DNA from: Urbifossiella sp043733485
GTDB taxonomy: Bacteria; Planctomycetota; Planctomycetia; Gemmatales; Gemmataceae
Direction: 5' to 3'
Length of the DNA stretch: 19,966 nt
Assembly (NCBI GenBank): GCA_043733485.1
Contig: JAYTGN010000003.1
Coordinates: forward strand, 1 to 19,966
The translations under genes and the position numbers were made by a program. Shown piece by piece: positions 14,162 through 19,966 of the stretch. Below the pieces are notes generated by a model. That model saw nothing but the letters and a program-made list of their open reading frames with translations, made no database searches and had not been told where the DNA came from. Positions within the stretch are counted from its first letter, which is position 1; the number at the start of each line of letters is the position of its first letter.

Positions 14162-15589
14162 TCATCCCGTCCCGAAGCTCTCAAATGGGATCGTCATCGG
14201 CTTGTCCTTCGGCGAAAGCAAGCCGTACTTGCCCATCTTTTTGTAGAGCGTCACCCGGCTAATGCCGAGCAGTTTCGCGGCCCGCGTGCGGCTCTGCCCC
14301 GCACGCTCCAAAGCCCGCAAAATGTTCGTCCGTTCCATGGCGACCCGGCTCTCCTTCAACGTTCCTCCGTATCCGTTCGACACGGGGAGCGCGATGGTCG
14401 GCGAATCCGTCCGCGAGTTCACGAGCGGCGAAAGGTGGTGCTGCTTCAGTTCGTTCCCGGAACTGGTGAGCACGGCCTGTTGAACCACGTTCTCGAGTTG
14501 GCGGATGTTGCCGGGCCAGGGGAACGCTTCGAGTACCCGCAGGGCATCGGGACAGACGGTGAAGATGCGCTTGCCGAACTTCGTGCTGTACCGCGCGACC
14601 ATGCCTCGAACGAGCGGGCCGATGTCTTCGGGCCGATGTCGCAGCGGCGGCAACTGGAAGCTGATGACGTGCAGCCGATAGTACAGGTCGCGGCGGAAGG
14701 TGCCGCGCTCCACGGCCTCCGCCAAGTTCCAATTCGTGGCCGCGACGATCCGCGCCTTGCACGTCTGCGTGTCGTTACTGCCCACGGGTTCGAACTCGCC
14801 GGTCTCGATCACGCGGAGCAGGTTCGCCTGGTGTTCGAGCCCGAGCGTGTCGATTTCGTCCAGCAGAATGGTGCCTTCGCCGGCGGCGGCGAACTTGCCG
14901 ACCTTCGCGCCATCGGCACTGGTGAACGCACCCTTCGCGTGGCCGAAGAACTCGCTGGCGATCAGATTGCCCGAGAGCGTGCCGCACGAGACGACGAGAA
15001 AGCGGTTCGCCTTGCGAGCGGAGCAATCGTGAATCAACTTCGCGAGGAAGGTCTTGCCCGTGCCGGTTTCGCCCTCGATCAACACGGTCACGTCGTGGGC
15101 CGCGGCAATGCACAGTTGCTCGACCATCGCGGTGAGCGAGGGCGTGTGGTTCACGAGCTTGCGGCGAATCTTCTGGCTGATGGTTTCCGTGGCGGGGTCG
15201 GCGAAGCGGTTGCCGGGGCTGAGCGATCGCCGGGCCCAGATGGTGAGGTCGCGCGTTTGGTGCGGCCAAATCCACCGACCGCACAGGTGCGGGTCCAGAT
15301 GTTCGAACGGCTTCTGCGCCGCGACCGCTTCCGATTCCAGAATCGCGAAACTCGCTGGGGATTGCTGCACTTTCGCTTCGCGCACCACGGCTTCCACGAT
15401 CGGCACATCGCCCGGTTCCGACGCCAGCAGCAAGATGTCGCCATCCGTTTCCGGCGCGAGCAAATTCGCGACTTCGTCGAAGCGAACCACGGGACACGTG
15501 ATTTGCAGCGACCGCTGCAACTGCAGTTGAACGGCTTGCGTGAGCCGAGGGTCGCTGGCAGCGAGGATCAGGCGGCGCGGCGGAAGCAT
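14162..15589 (-). CDS. Sigma-54-type AAA+ transcriptional regulator with degenerate receiver-like domain
   Basis: A 475-residue protein. The N-domain (about 4-105) has a receiver-like alternation (LILAASDP, DILLLASEPGDVP) but lacks the usual acidic pair and the phospho-acceptor Asp, so it is probably not phosphorylated. The AAA+ domain has Walker A GETGTGKT (173-180), Walker B TILLDE (240-245) and FRRDLYYRL (298-306). The sigma-54 contact loop reads GAFTSA (220-225) instead of GAFTGA. The C-terminal helix-turn-helix is at about 432-455 (TRAAKLLGISRVTLYKKMGK). The ATG at 15589 was chosen over the TTG at 15595 because AGAAGG sits 7 bases upstream of it. The divergent upstream region carries three CAACCGG motifs that could be operator sites. 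It may act at sigma-54 promoters weakly or not at all; targets are unknown. Confidence 0.88.
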   Translation of the reverse strand: MLPPRRLILAASDPRLTQAVQLQLQRSLQITCPVVRFDEVANLLAPETDGDILLLASEPGDVPIVEAVVREAKVQQSPASFAILESEAVAAQKPFEHLDPHLCGRWIWPHQTRDLTIWARRSLSPGNRFADPATETISQKIRRKLVNHTPSLTAMVEQLCIAAAHDVTVLIEGETGTGKTFLAKLIHDCSARKANRFLVVSCGTLSGNLIASEFFGHAKGAFTSADGAKVGKFAAAGEGTILLDEIDTLGLEHQANLLRVIETGEFEPVGSNDTQTCKARIVAATNWNLAEAVERGTFRRDLYYRLHVISFQLPPLRHRPEDIGPLVRGMVARYSTKFGKRIFTVCPDALRVLEAFPWPGNIRQLENVVQQAVLTSSGNELKQHHLSPLVNSRTDSPTIALPVSNGYGGTLKESRVAMERTNILRALERAGQSRTRAAKLLGISRVTLYKKMGKYGLLSPKDKPMTIPFESFGTG

Positions 15590-15618
15590 GGGCAATCCTT
15601 CTCCGTAAGCGAGTCGCT

Positions 15619-15742
15619 ACAACCGGTACACTGGGAACATTTGGCCCAAACTGCTAACCGTGCTTCGCGCTGCATGTTCCCGGTTGTCACTCGATAGAGA
15701 AAGGAAAGTTTACAAATCGCCTCCGGGCAACCGGTTTGCCCG
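15619..15742. promoter_or_regulatory. Cluster of dyads with three CAACCGG motifs between divergent genes
   Basis: CAACCGG occurs at 15620-15626, inverted at 15680-15686, and at 15728-15734. The first two belong to a larger interrupted inverted repeat: ACAACC (15619-15624) and GGGAACAT (15633-15640) together complement ATGTTCCCGGTTGT (15674-15687). The third overlaps a hairpin, CGGGCAA (15724-15730) with TTGCCCG (15736-15742). The location upstream of the sigma-54-type regulator suggests autoregulation or control of the divergent gene. No sigma-54 -24/-12 promoter with proper spacing was found here. Confidence 0.35.
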
Positions 15743-15831
15743 AAAGTAACGGGAAAAGGGGTTCCCCAAGGTGGGGGTTGTGGCGAGGGGTGAAAAGCAT
15801 TCCACGGCCCAACCGAGAACGCGGGTGCTAC

Positions 15832-15837
15832 TATACT
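15832..15837 (+). promoter_or_regulatory. TATACT -10 element before the helical protein gene
   Basis: TATACT lies 35 bases before the ATG at 15873, giving a leader of about 30 bases that contains GGAG at 15861-15864. No clear -35 hexamer is present. It has the same hexamer as the -10 candidate of the DUF2617-like gene. Confidence 0.35.
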
Positions 15838-15872
15838 TCCATCCCACCCCAGGCGCTCCCGGAGCCGTTTCG

Positions 15873-17078
15873 ATGACCGATACCGAGCCTCAGCAACTTC
15901 CCACGTTCGAGCCCGCGGCATTCGATCGGCTCAAGGCCGCACTCGCCTCGGGCGGACCCACCGCGGCCGCTGAAGCCTTGATCGCCGAGCTGCGAAACGC
16001 CGAAGACTTCAACAGCCTCTTCTATGCTCTCCTCCTGAAGAAGCGGATCGAGTTGGGCGTCTCACCTTTTCCAACCGGCCCGTCCGCCGATCTCCCGGCT
16101 CATACCCACGAACCCTATGAAGCCGCCATCCGCGATGCCGGCCGGCACGTCGGCGGCATCTTCCTCGAACGCGGCGAACTCCCCAAAGCCTGGACGTTCT
16201 TCCGCATGCTCGGCGAACCCGAACCCGTTCGCGCTGCACTCGAAAACTACCAGCCCAAGCCCGACGACGACATCTACCCCCTCATCGAAATCGCGTGGCA
16301 GGGCGGCGTGCTTCCCAAGAAAGGCTTCGACCTCATCCTCGATCGCCACGGCGTCTGTTCCGCGATCACGACCGTGAGCAGTTCCGACCTCAACTCGAAT
16401 CCCGAGCTGCGCGACTACTGCGTCGGTCGGCTCGTTCGGGCGATTCACGAACAACTCACCGAACGCCTCCGCGGCGATCTCGAAGGCCGCAGTATCACCG
16501 CTCCCGCCGGAATCTCCATTAAGCAGATGGCCGAGGGGCATCCGGAACTCTTCGCCGACGACTCGTACCACATCGACACGTCGCACCTCTCCAGCGTCTG
16601 CCAGATGAGCATGTACCTCCCCGCGGGCCGTGAGAACGACTGGGCTCGCGATCTGTGCGAGTACGGCCGACGGCTCTCGCCCACCATTCGCGGCGGCGGT
16701 GGAGACGCTCCGTTCGAGGAGCTTTACGACGACTTCCTGCCCTTCCTCAATGTTGTGGCCGGTGTGAATGTGGAGGAAGGCCTCGCTCGCTTCAAGGCGA
16801 AGGCCGAACGCGAAGCGGCCGAGGGCGCGAGCTACGCGGCCCAGGTTTACATCAACCTACTCGTGCGGGTGAACCAACTGCGCGAGGCGCTCGAAGCCGC
16901 GAAGGCGATGCTGGCGAACGAAGACGAGCGTGCGCTCATCTGCCCCAGCGTCGGCGAGTTGGCCAAGCGGCTGAACGATTTCGAAGCGATGGCCGAGGCC
17001 GCGAAGGCCCGCAACGACGCCGTCGGCTTCCTCGCCGGGCTCATCGCCGGAGCGGGTGTCTATCCGCCTGCGGCGTAG
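15873..17078 (+). CDS. Alpha-helical protein of unknown function
   Basis: A 401-residue soluble, acidic protein that I do not recognise. It begins MTDTEPQQLP and consists mostly of predicted amphipathic helices rich in Ala, Glu, Leu and Arg. Helix pairs such as GRHVGGIFLERGELPKAWTF and YINLLVRVNQLREALEAAKA look like TPR or alpha-solenoid units, suggesting a scaffold. A central segment (KQMAEGHPELFADDSYHIDT) is less regular and may be a specialised insertion with His/Asp/Glu residues. There is no signal peptide or membrane helix. The start at 15873 has GGAG 8 bases upstream. The longer in-frame start at 15771 lies before the candidate promoter and adds a poor N-terminus. It is monocistronic and convergent with the WD40 gene. 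A conserved planctomycete hypothetical seems likely. Confidence 0.8.
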   Translation: MTDTEPQQLPTFEPAAFDRLKAALASGGPTAAAEALIAELRNAEDFNSLFYALLLKKRIELGVSPFPTGPSADLPAHTHEPYEAAIRDAGRHVGGIFLERGELPKAWTFFRMLGEPEPVRAALENYQPKPDDDIYPLIEIAWQGGVLPKKGFDLILDRHGVCSAITTVSSSDLNSNPELRDYCVGRLVRAIHEQLTERLRGDLEGRSITAPAGISIKQMAEGHPELFADDSYHIDTSHLSSVCQMSMYLPAGRENDWARDLCEYGRRLSPTIRGGGGDAPFEELYDDFLPFLNVVAGVNVEEGLARFKAKAEREAAEGASYAAQVYINLLVRVNQLREALEAAKAMLANEDERALICPSVGELAKRLNDFEAMAEAAKARNDAVGFLAGLIAGAGVYPPAA

Positions 17079-17267
17079 GGGCAAAAGTCTCGCTTCAGCA
17101 CCGCTTTTCGTTTCTGATTACGGGAACCCGAATCGCGTGCCATATTTGGGAGCAGTGCCGTCTCGCCGCCCGAGGGAACGACCGTGCCCAGCGATCATCC
17201 GGAGCCCGAAGTTCGCGGCCATCGCGGTCCGGCCCACCCTACGAGCCGCCGTGGCCGAACTGGTCGC

Positions 17268-19310
17268 CTAAGGCGGGCTGGGCTTCGCGGTGGCGTCCCA
17301 GAGGAACACCGTCGTATCCACGCCACCCGAGGCCAGCGTCTTGCCATCCGGCGAGAACGCCAAACAGTTCACGGCACCCCTGTGACCGCGAAACGAGGCT
17401 CCCGGTTTGACTCCTTCCCATTCGTAAATCTTGACTTCGCTCGGTGACTCGGTGCCCGGGCCGGTCGCCAGCGCGAACTGCTTGCCGCCCGGCGCGAACG
17501 CGGGAGCAGCCGTCAGGTTCCGACGCCCCGTGTCGATCTCCCGCGTTGCCTTCCCTTCCACGAGGTTCAGGACGAAGACCTTGCCCGTCGGCGAGGAGGC
17601 AATCGCGGAAATGCTATCCGGGGCCATCGCAAGGAAGGTGGCTCCGAATCCGCCAGGTTCCGAATAGGTGCCCAGTTTTTTGCCGGTCGTGAGGTCCCAG
17701 CCGATCACCTGGAACAACGCCTTGTTATCGGGCGTTCGGGTTGCGATCACCGTGGCGAGTTTCGAACGATCCGGGCTCGCGGCGGCAATCGTCACCTCGC
17801 CGACCGGCGCTTCGAGATCGCACAACTTCACGCCGGTCGCGACATCCCACACCGCAATGGCGAGCGACTTGGGCTGCGGCTTGGGCGGGTAGGGAAGGTT
17901 CGGCACGACGAGAAACGTGCGGGCGTCGCGGCAGAGAATCGTTCTCGCGTCCACATTCGACCCGGCTTGCGGCGCGGCAATCTGTCGGCCCGTCGCGATT
18001 TCATAGAGGCCGCTCATCCCCAGCTGCCCGACCACAAACTTGCCATCCTCCGTGAGCGTCGTTTGACTCATGGGGAACCGGCTGAGCGAGCCGAAACTCC
18101 CCGAGTTCCGCAGTTTCACTTCACCCAGATTTTGACCCGCCAAATCCCAGCGGTGGATCGCGCCCTCGTCGCCACTGGTGAGAACCTCCTTGCCTTCGGC
18201 CGCGAACGCGATCGAGCGCACTCCCGAGACGTGACCCGCGAGTGGCGAGAGCAGTTTCCCCGAAGGCAGTTCCCAAACGATCGCGGTGAGCCCGACCGCC
18301 GTCCACGCCACGGCCCGCTCGGGCGAGGTGAAGACGATCCCACGGACGCCCACCGACAGCGATCCGACCGGGCACTCGATCATGCCGATTCGCGCGCCGT
18401 CGGCGACGTTCCAAAGTTGAACGGTGCCGTCGTTCCCCGCCGAGGCCAGCGTCTTGCCGTCCGGTGAGAACGCCAGGCGCGATGCCTGATCGGCGCGGCC
18501 GAAGAGTCGCCGGCGATCCGCACCCGTCTTGGGGTCGATGAGGCGAATCGCGCCCGTGCCCGTCGAGAAGGCCGCAACTTGCCCATCGGGTGAGAACGCG
18601 ACGTGCGGCGTGCCGAAACTCTCGGTGCGAAACTTCGCCAGTTCCTTGCCGGTGGTGGCATCCCAAAACTGGACGATGCGGTTGGGGTCGGTGGCCGGGT
18701 CGGGGCCGTCCTTCGACGGGTTCCGCTCGAAGTGCGTTCCCCAAGTCGCAAGCAGCTTGCCGTCTGGCGAGAGAGCCACGTTTGCCGATTGATTCTGAAG
18801 CACAGCGACTTCCGCCAGCTTCGCGTTCTTCTCGACGCTCCAGACCACCGCAGTGACGGGTTTGTCCTTGGCGTTGAAGTCGAGGCTCCCGCCAGCGGCG
18901 AAGATCTTGCCATCCGCGGAAATCGAGGCACCGGCATCTCCGAAGGGGATCGGCCGCTTCACTTCGGCCAGCGTTTTGCCAGAGATGGCATCCCAGACCG
19001 CGACGGAGGAATAGTTCGCGCTGAGCACGCGCGTGCCATCGCTCGACACTTCTAATCGACGCTCGAAGCCGCCGGCTCGCTCGCCGATCGACCCGGCCGG
19101 TTCGCCGCTGGTGATCTCGTAGCGCGTGATTCCCTTCGGCGTTTGTGCGTAGAGGTGTTTGCCGTCTGGGGCGAGTACGGCACCGTTCCAACCGGCGAGA
19201 TCGCGCATCCGCGGCGTGCCGAGCCGCGCCTTAGCTCCCGCCGGCAGTGGGTCGGCGGCGAACGCCGAAAACGTGGAGAGCATCGCCGCGGCAACGAGTA
19301 GGCGGAGCAT
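17268..19310 (-). CDS. Secreted WD40 repeat protein
   Basis: A 680-residue protein with a signal peptide (MLRLLVAAAMLSTFSAFA, cut before ADP). The rest is made of WD40 blades, probably two propellers. The clearest blades are at about 279-301 (LAFSPDGKTLASAGNDGTVQ), 359-390 (GHVSGVRSIAF ... HRWDL) and 641-672 (GHRGAVNC ... VFLWD). Earlier and middle blades at about 120-260 and 480-600 are more diverged. It should sit in the periplasm or envelope as a protein-interaction platform; no catalytic domain is fused. The start at 19310 was chosen because it begins the signal peptide. The open frame extends to 19427, but those extra residues are unlike a protein start and run into the tRNA-side terminator. 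No neighbour suggests its partner. WD40 proteins are very abundant in planctomycetes. Confidence 0.9.
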   Translation of the reverse strand: MLRLLVAAAMLSTFSAFAADPLPAGAKARLGTPRMRDLAGWNGAVLAPDGKHLYAQTPKGITRYEITSGEPAGSIGERAGGFERRLEVSSDGTRVLSANYSSVAVWDAISGKTLAEVKRPIPFGDAGASISADGKIFAAGGSLDFNAKDKPVTAVVWSVEKNAKLAEVAVLQNQSANVALSPDGKLLATWGTHFERNPSKDGPDPATDPNRIVQFWDATTGKELAKFRTESFGTPHVAFSPDGQVAAFSTGTGAIRLIDPKTGADRRRLFGRADQASRLAFSPDGKTLASAGNDGTVQLWNVADGARIGMIECPVGSLSVGVRGIVFTSPERAVAWTAVGLTAIVWELPSGKLLSPLAGHVSGVRSIAFAAEGKEVLTSGDEGAIHRWDLAGQNLGEVKLRNSGSFGSLSRFPMSQTTLTEDGKFVVGQLGMSGLYEIATGRQIAAPQAGSNVDARTILCRDARTFLVVPNLPYPPKPQPKSLAIAVWDVATGVKLCDLEAPVGEVTIAAASPDRSKLATVIATRTPDNKALFQVIGWDLTTGKKLGTYSEPGGFGATFLAMAPDSISAIASSPTGKVFVLNLVEGKATREIDTGRRNLTAAPAFAPGGKQFALATGPGTESPSEVKIYEWEGVKPGASFRGHRGAVNCLAFSPDGKTLASGGVDTTVFLWDATAKPSPP

Positions 19311-19406
19311 GATGAAACTCACGGTTGCAATTGGAGCTTTCGGCGAAGGCGTTCGGCGCTGATTTTGTACTCGATTCGCGTCCCCCGGCAGGCAGAGCAT
19401 ACGTGG

Positions 19407-19439
19407 GGAAAAGAAAAAACCCTGCAATGGGCAGGGTTT
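19407..19439 (-). terminator. Rho-independent terminator downstream of the tRNA-Cys-like sequence
   Basis: Read on the minus strand, AAACCCTGC, a 5-base loop and GCAGGGTTT (19439-19417, 9 bp perfect) are followed by a run of T with one C (TTTCTTTT). It lies about 30 bases past the 3' end of the tRNA-Cys-like sequence, as expected for a native tRNA gene flank. It also ends upstream of the WD40 start, separating the two transcripts. Confidence 0.85.
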
Positions 19440-19463
19440 GGGGCGGCGAAAGACTGCTTTTGA

Positions 19464-19742
19464 AAGAGAGGCCTCGCCCGGATTCGAACCGGGGGTGACG
19501 GTTTTGCAAACCGTTGCCTTACTTCGCCAGAGCCCATGGTTTCAGGCACTTCATCACCCACTAACCATTCGGGAGCAGCACCGGGAGCAGCAGATTCCGG
19601 CGATCCCGACCTTTCCCGGCTGATCGACGCTTGGCCGATCCTGCCCGACGCGATTCGCGCCGCGATGCTGGCGCTACTCCAGAGCGCCACCGGGGCACCG
19701 GGGAACGCACCACGCACGCAAGGGAACACGAAGTCGGGGTGA
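19464..19742 (+). pseudogene. Open frame resembling the C-terminal tail of a tRNA-targeting integrase
   Basis: A plus-strand frame with no stop runs from 19464 through the antisense of the tRNA-like sequence (ARIRTGGDGFANRCLTS) and on to a tail, DPDLSRLIDAWPILPDAIRA, then AMLALLQSA. In Gemmata-type genomes I remember integrases whose last codons cross the tRNA att core and end in a tail with an AWPxLPxxIRAxxLAL pattern. That is memory, not a search. Upstream an in-frame TGA (19461-19463) blocks the frame and no recombinase catalytic domain is present. It is therefore only the 3' end of such a gene, left at an element boundary. An ATG at 19536 could give a 68-residue product, but this is probably not a functional gene. 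The alternative is a chance open frame. Confidence 0.4.
19469..19535 (-). tRNA. tRNA-Cys (GCA)-like sequence, probably a 3' fragment / att core
   Basis: On the minus strand the anticodon arm ACGGT-TTGCAAA-ACCGT is perfect with anticodon GCA. The T arm CCCGG-TTCGAAT-CCGGG is perfect, and the 3' acceptor strand is CGAGGCC plus discriminator T, with no encoded CCA. The matching 5' acceptor strand should be GGCCTCG, but GGGCTCT is found, with two mismatches. The D arm (CGAAGTAAGGCA) is too short, lacks the G18-G19 pair and cannot form its stem. The total is only 67 bases. The 3' half plus terminator look native, while the 5' half looks like imperfect mimicry. This suggests the left-over 3' half of a tRNA-Cys at an integration junction, not a working tRNA. 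A diverged but working tRNA-Cys cannot be excluded. Confidence 0.6.
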
Positions 19743-19966
19743 GAGGGAATCCCGGTCTGCTCGGAGACATCCGAGACCCCAGAGCGAAATGTGAGGAAGG
19801 CGGAAATGAAACCGCCCCGGTCGCGAGCGGCCGGGGCATGAAAAGGGGGTTTCAGAGGCCGCACGCTGCACGGGCGGCCGTTGCCGGATCAGAAGAGCCT
19901 CTCCTGAGAGGCCACAGAAAAAAGGGCAGGTTGATCGCTGCCGTCGCCCGGTCGCCGGCCCGCATC
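19743..19966. other. Non-coding region with hairpins at the right edge, possible element DNA
   Basis: No convincing gene is seen. A GC-rich hairpin joins GCCCCGGTCG (19814-19823) and CGGCCGGGGC (19828-19837), with one G-T pair and a 4-base loop. A second joins GCCTCTC (19897-19903) and GAGAGGC (19906-19912). Neither has a T-tract on the plus side. The first sits about 70 bases after the integrase-like tail and could end that transcript. If the att interpretation holds, this is the first DNA of the integrated element. Confidence 0.4.

Noticed and set aside
15641..15660. TGGCCC-AAAC-TGCT as a sigma-54 -24/-12 promoter
   Set aside because: The distance between the GG and GC elements is two bases short of the strict sigma-54 spacing.
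14435..15697. Long plus-strand open frame opposite the second sigma-54-type gene
   Set aside because: It is antisense to Walker A, Walker B and helix-turn-helix motifs, and its product is low-complexity, rich in Arg, Glu and Val.
19319..19864. Minus-strand open frame across the tRNA-like sequence (181 codons)
   Set aside because: It runs through the tRNA-like sequence and its terminator, and the product has no domain. A real protein gene would not contain the terminator hairpin in its coding end.
1..19966. CRISPR array or insertion sequence
   Set aside because: No regularly spaced direct repeats and no transposase frame with flanking terminal inverted repeats were seen anywhere in the window.

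Overview
The window looks like chromosomal DNA of a GC-rich planctomycete, most likely a Gemmata-type lineage. This rests on recognition, not a search. The clues are an HTTM (vitamin K gamma-carboxylase-like) membrane protein paired with a second membrane protein, a lone tetrahydromethanopterin C1-transfer gene (ftr) in a bacterium, two sigma-54 activators (one with FHA and GAF domains), a secreted WD40 protein, a DUF2617-like protein and a small Cys/Gly-rich protein.

Layout. 93-3547 (minus): an apparent operon of a five-helix membrane protein, an HTTM protein coupled to it by an ATGA overlap, and a small basic protein. 3978-4376 (plus): a Cys/Gly-rich small protein with its own promoter and a strong terminator, followed by a DUF2617-like gene that may be transcribed leaderless. 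5130-8242 (plus): the most notable block, an overlapping three-gene modification/restriction cassette: an endonuclease III-like HhH-GPD glycosylase, a C5-cytosine DNA methyltransferase with a long C-terminal extension, and a PD-(D/E)XK-like putative restriction enzyme. 8588-11686 (minus): a CPBP membrane protease followed by an FHA-GAF-sigma-54 activator. 11821-12726 (plus): ftr, divergent from the CPBP gene across a shared palindromic -10, and convergent with purA with overlapping 3' ends. 12716-15589 (minus): purA preceded by a second sigma-54 activator that has a degenerate receiver-like domain and a GAFTSA loop. 15873-17078 (plus): an alpha-helical protein of unknown function. 17268-19310 (minus): a secreted WD40 protein. 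19407-19742: a minus-strand terminator, a tRNA-Cys-like sequence whose 3' half is intact and 5' half degenerate, and a plus-strand open frame running through it that resembles the C-terminal tail of a tRNA-targeting integrase. This is a candidate edge of an integrated element.

How the genes could work together. In the cassette the methyltransferase would protect target sites as 5-methylcytosine, the nuclease would cut unmodified DNA, and the glycosylase could repair the T:G mismatches that arise when 5-methylcytosine deaminates. This is analogous to, but differs in its active site from, the Mig.MthI arrangement. The flanking genes look like ordinary core or lineage genes, so the cassette and the tRNA-Cys junction are the likely accessory parts. 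All family assignments come from reading motifs; no database search was run.
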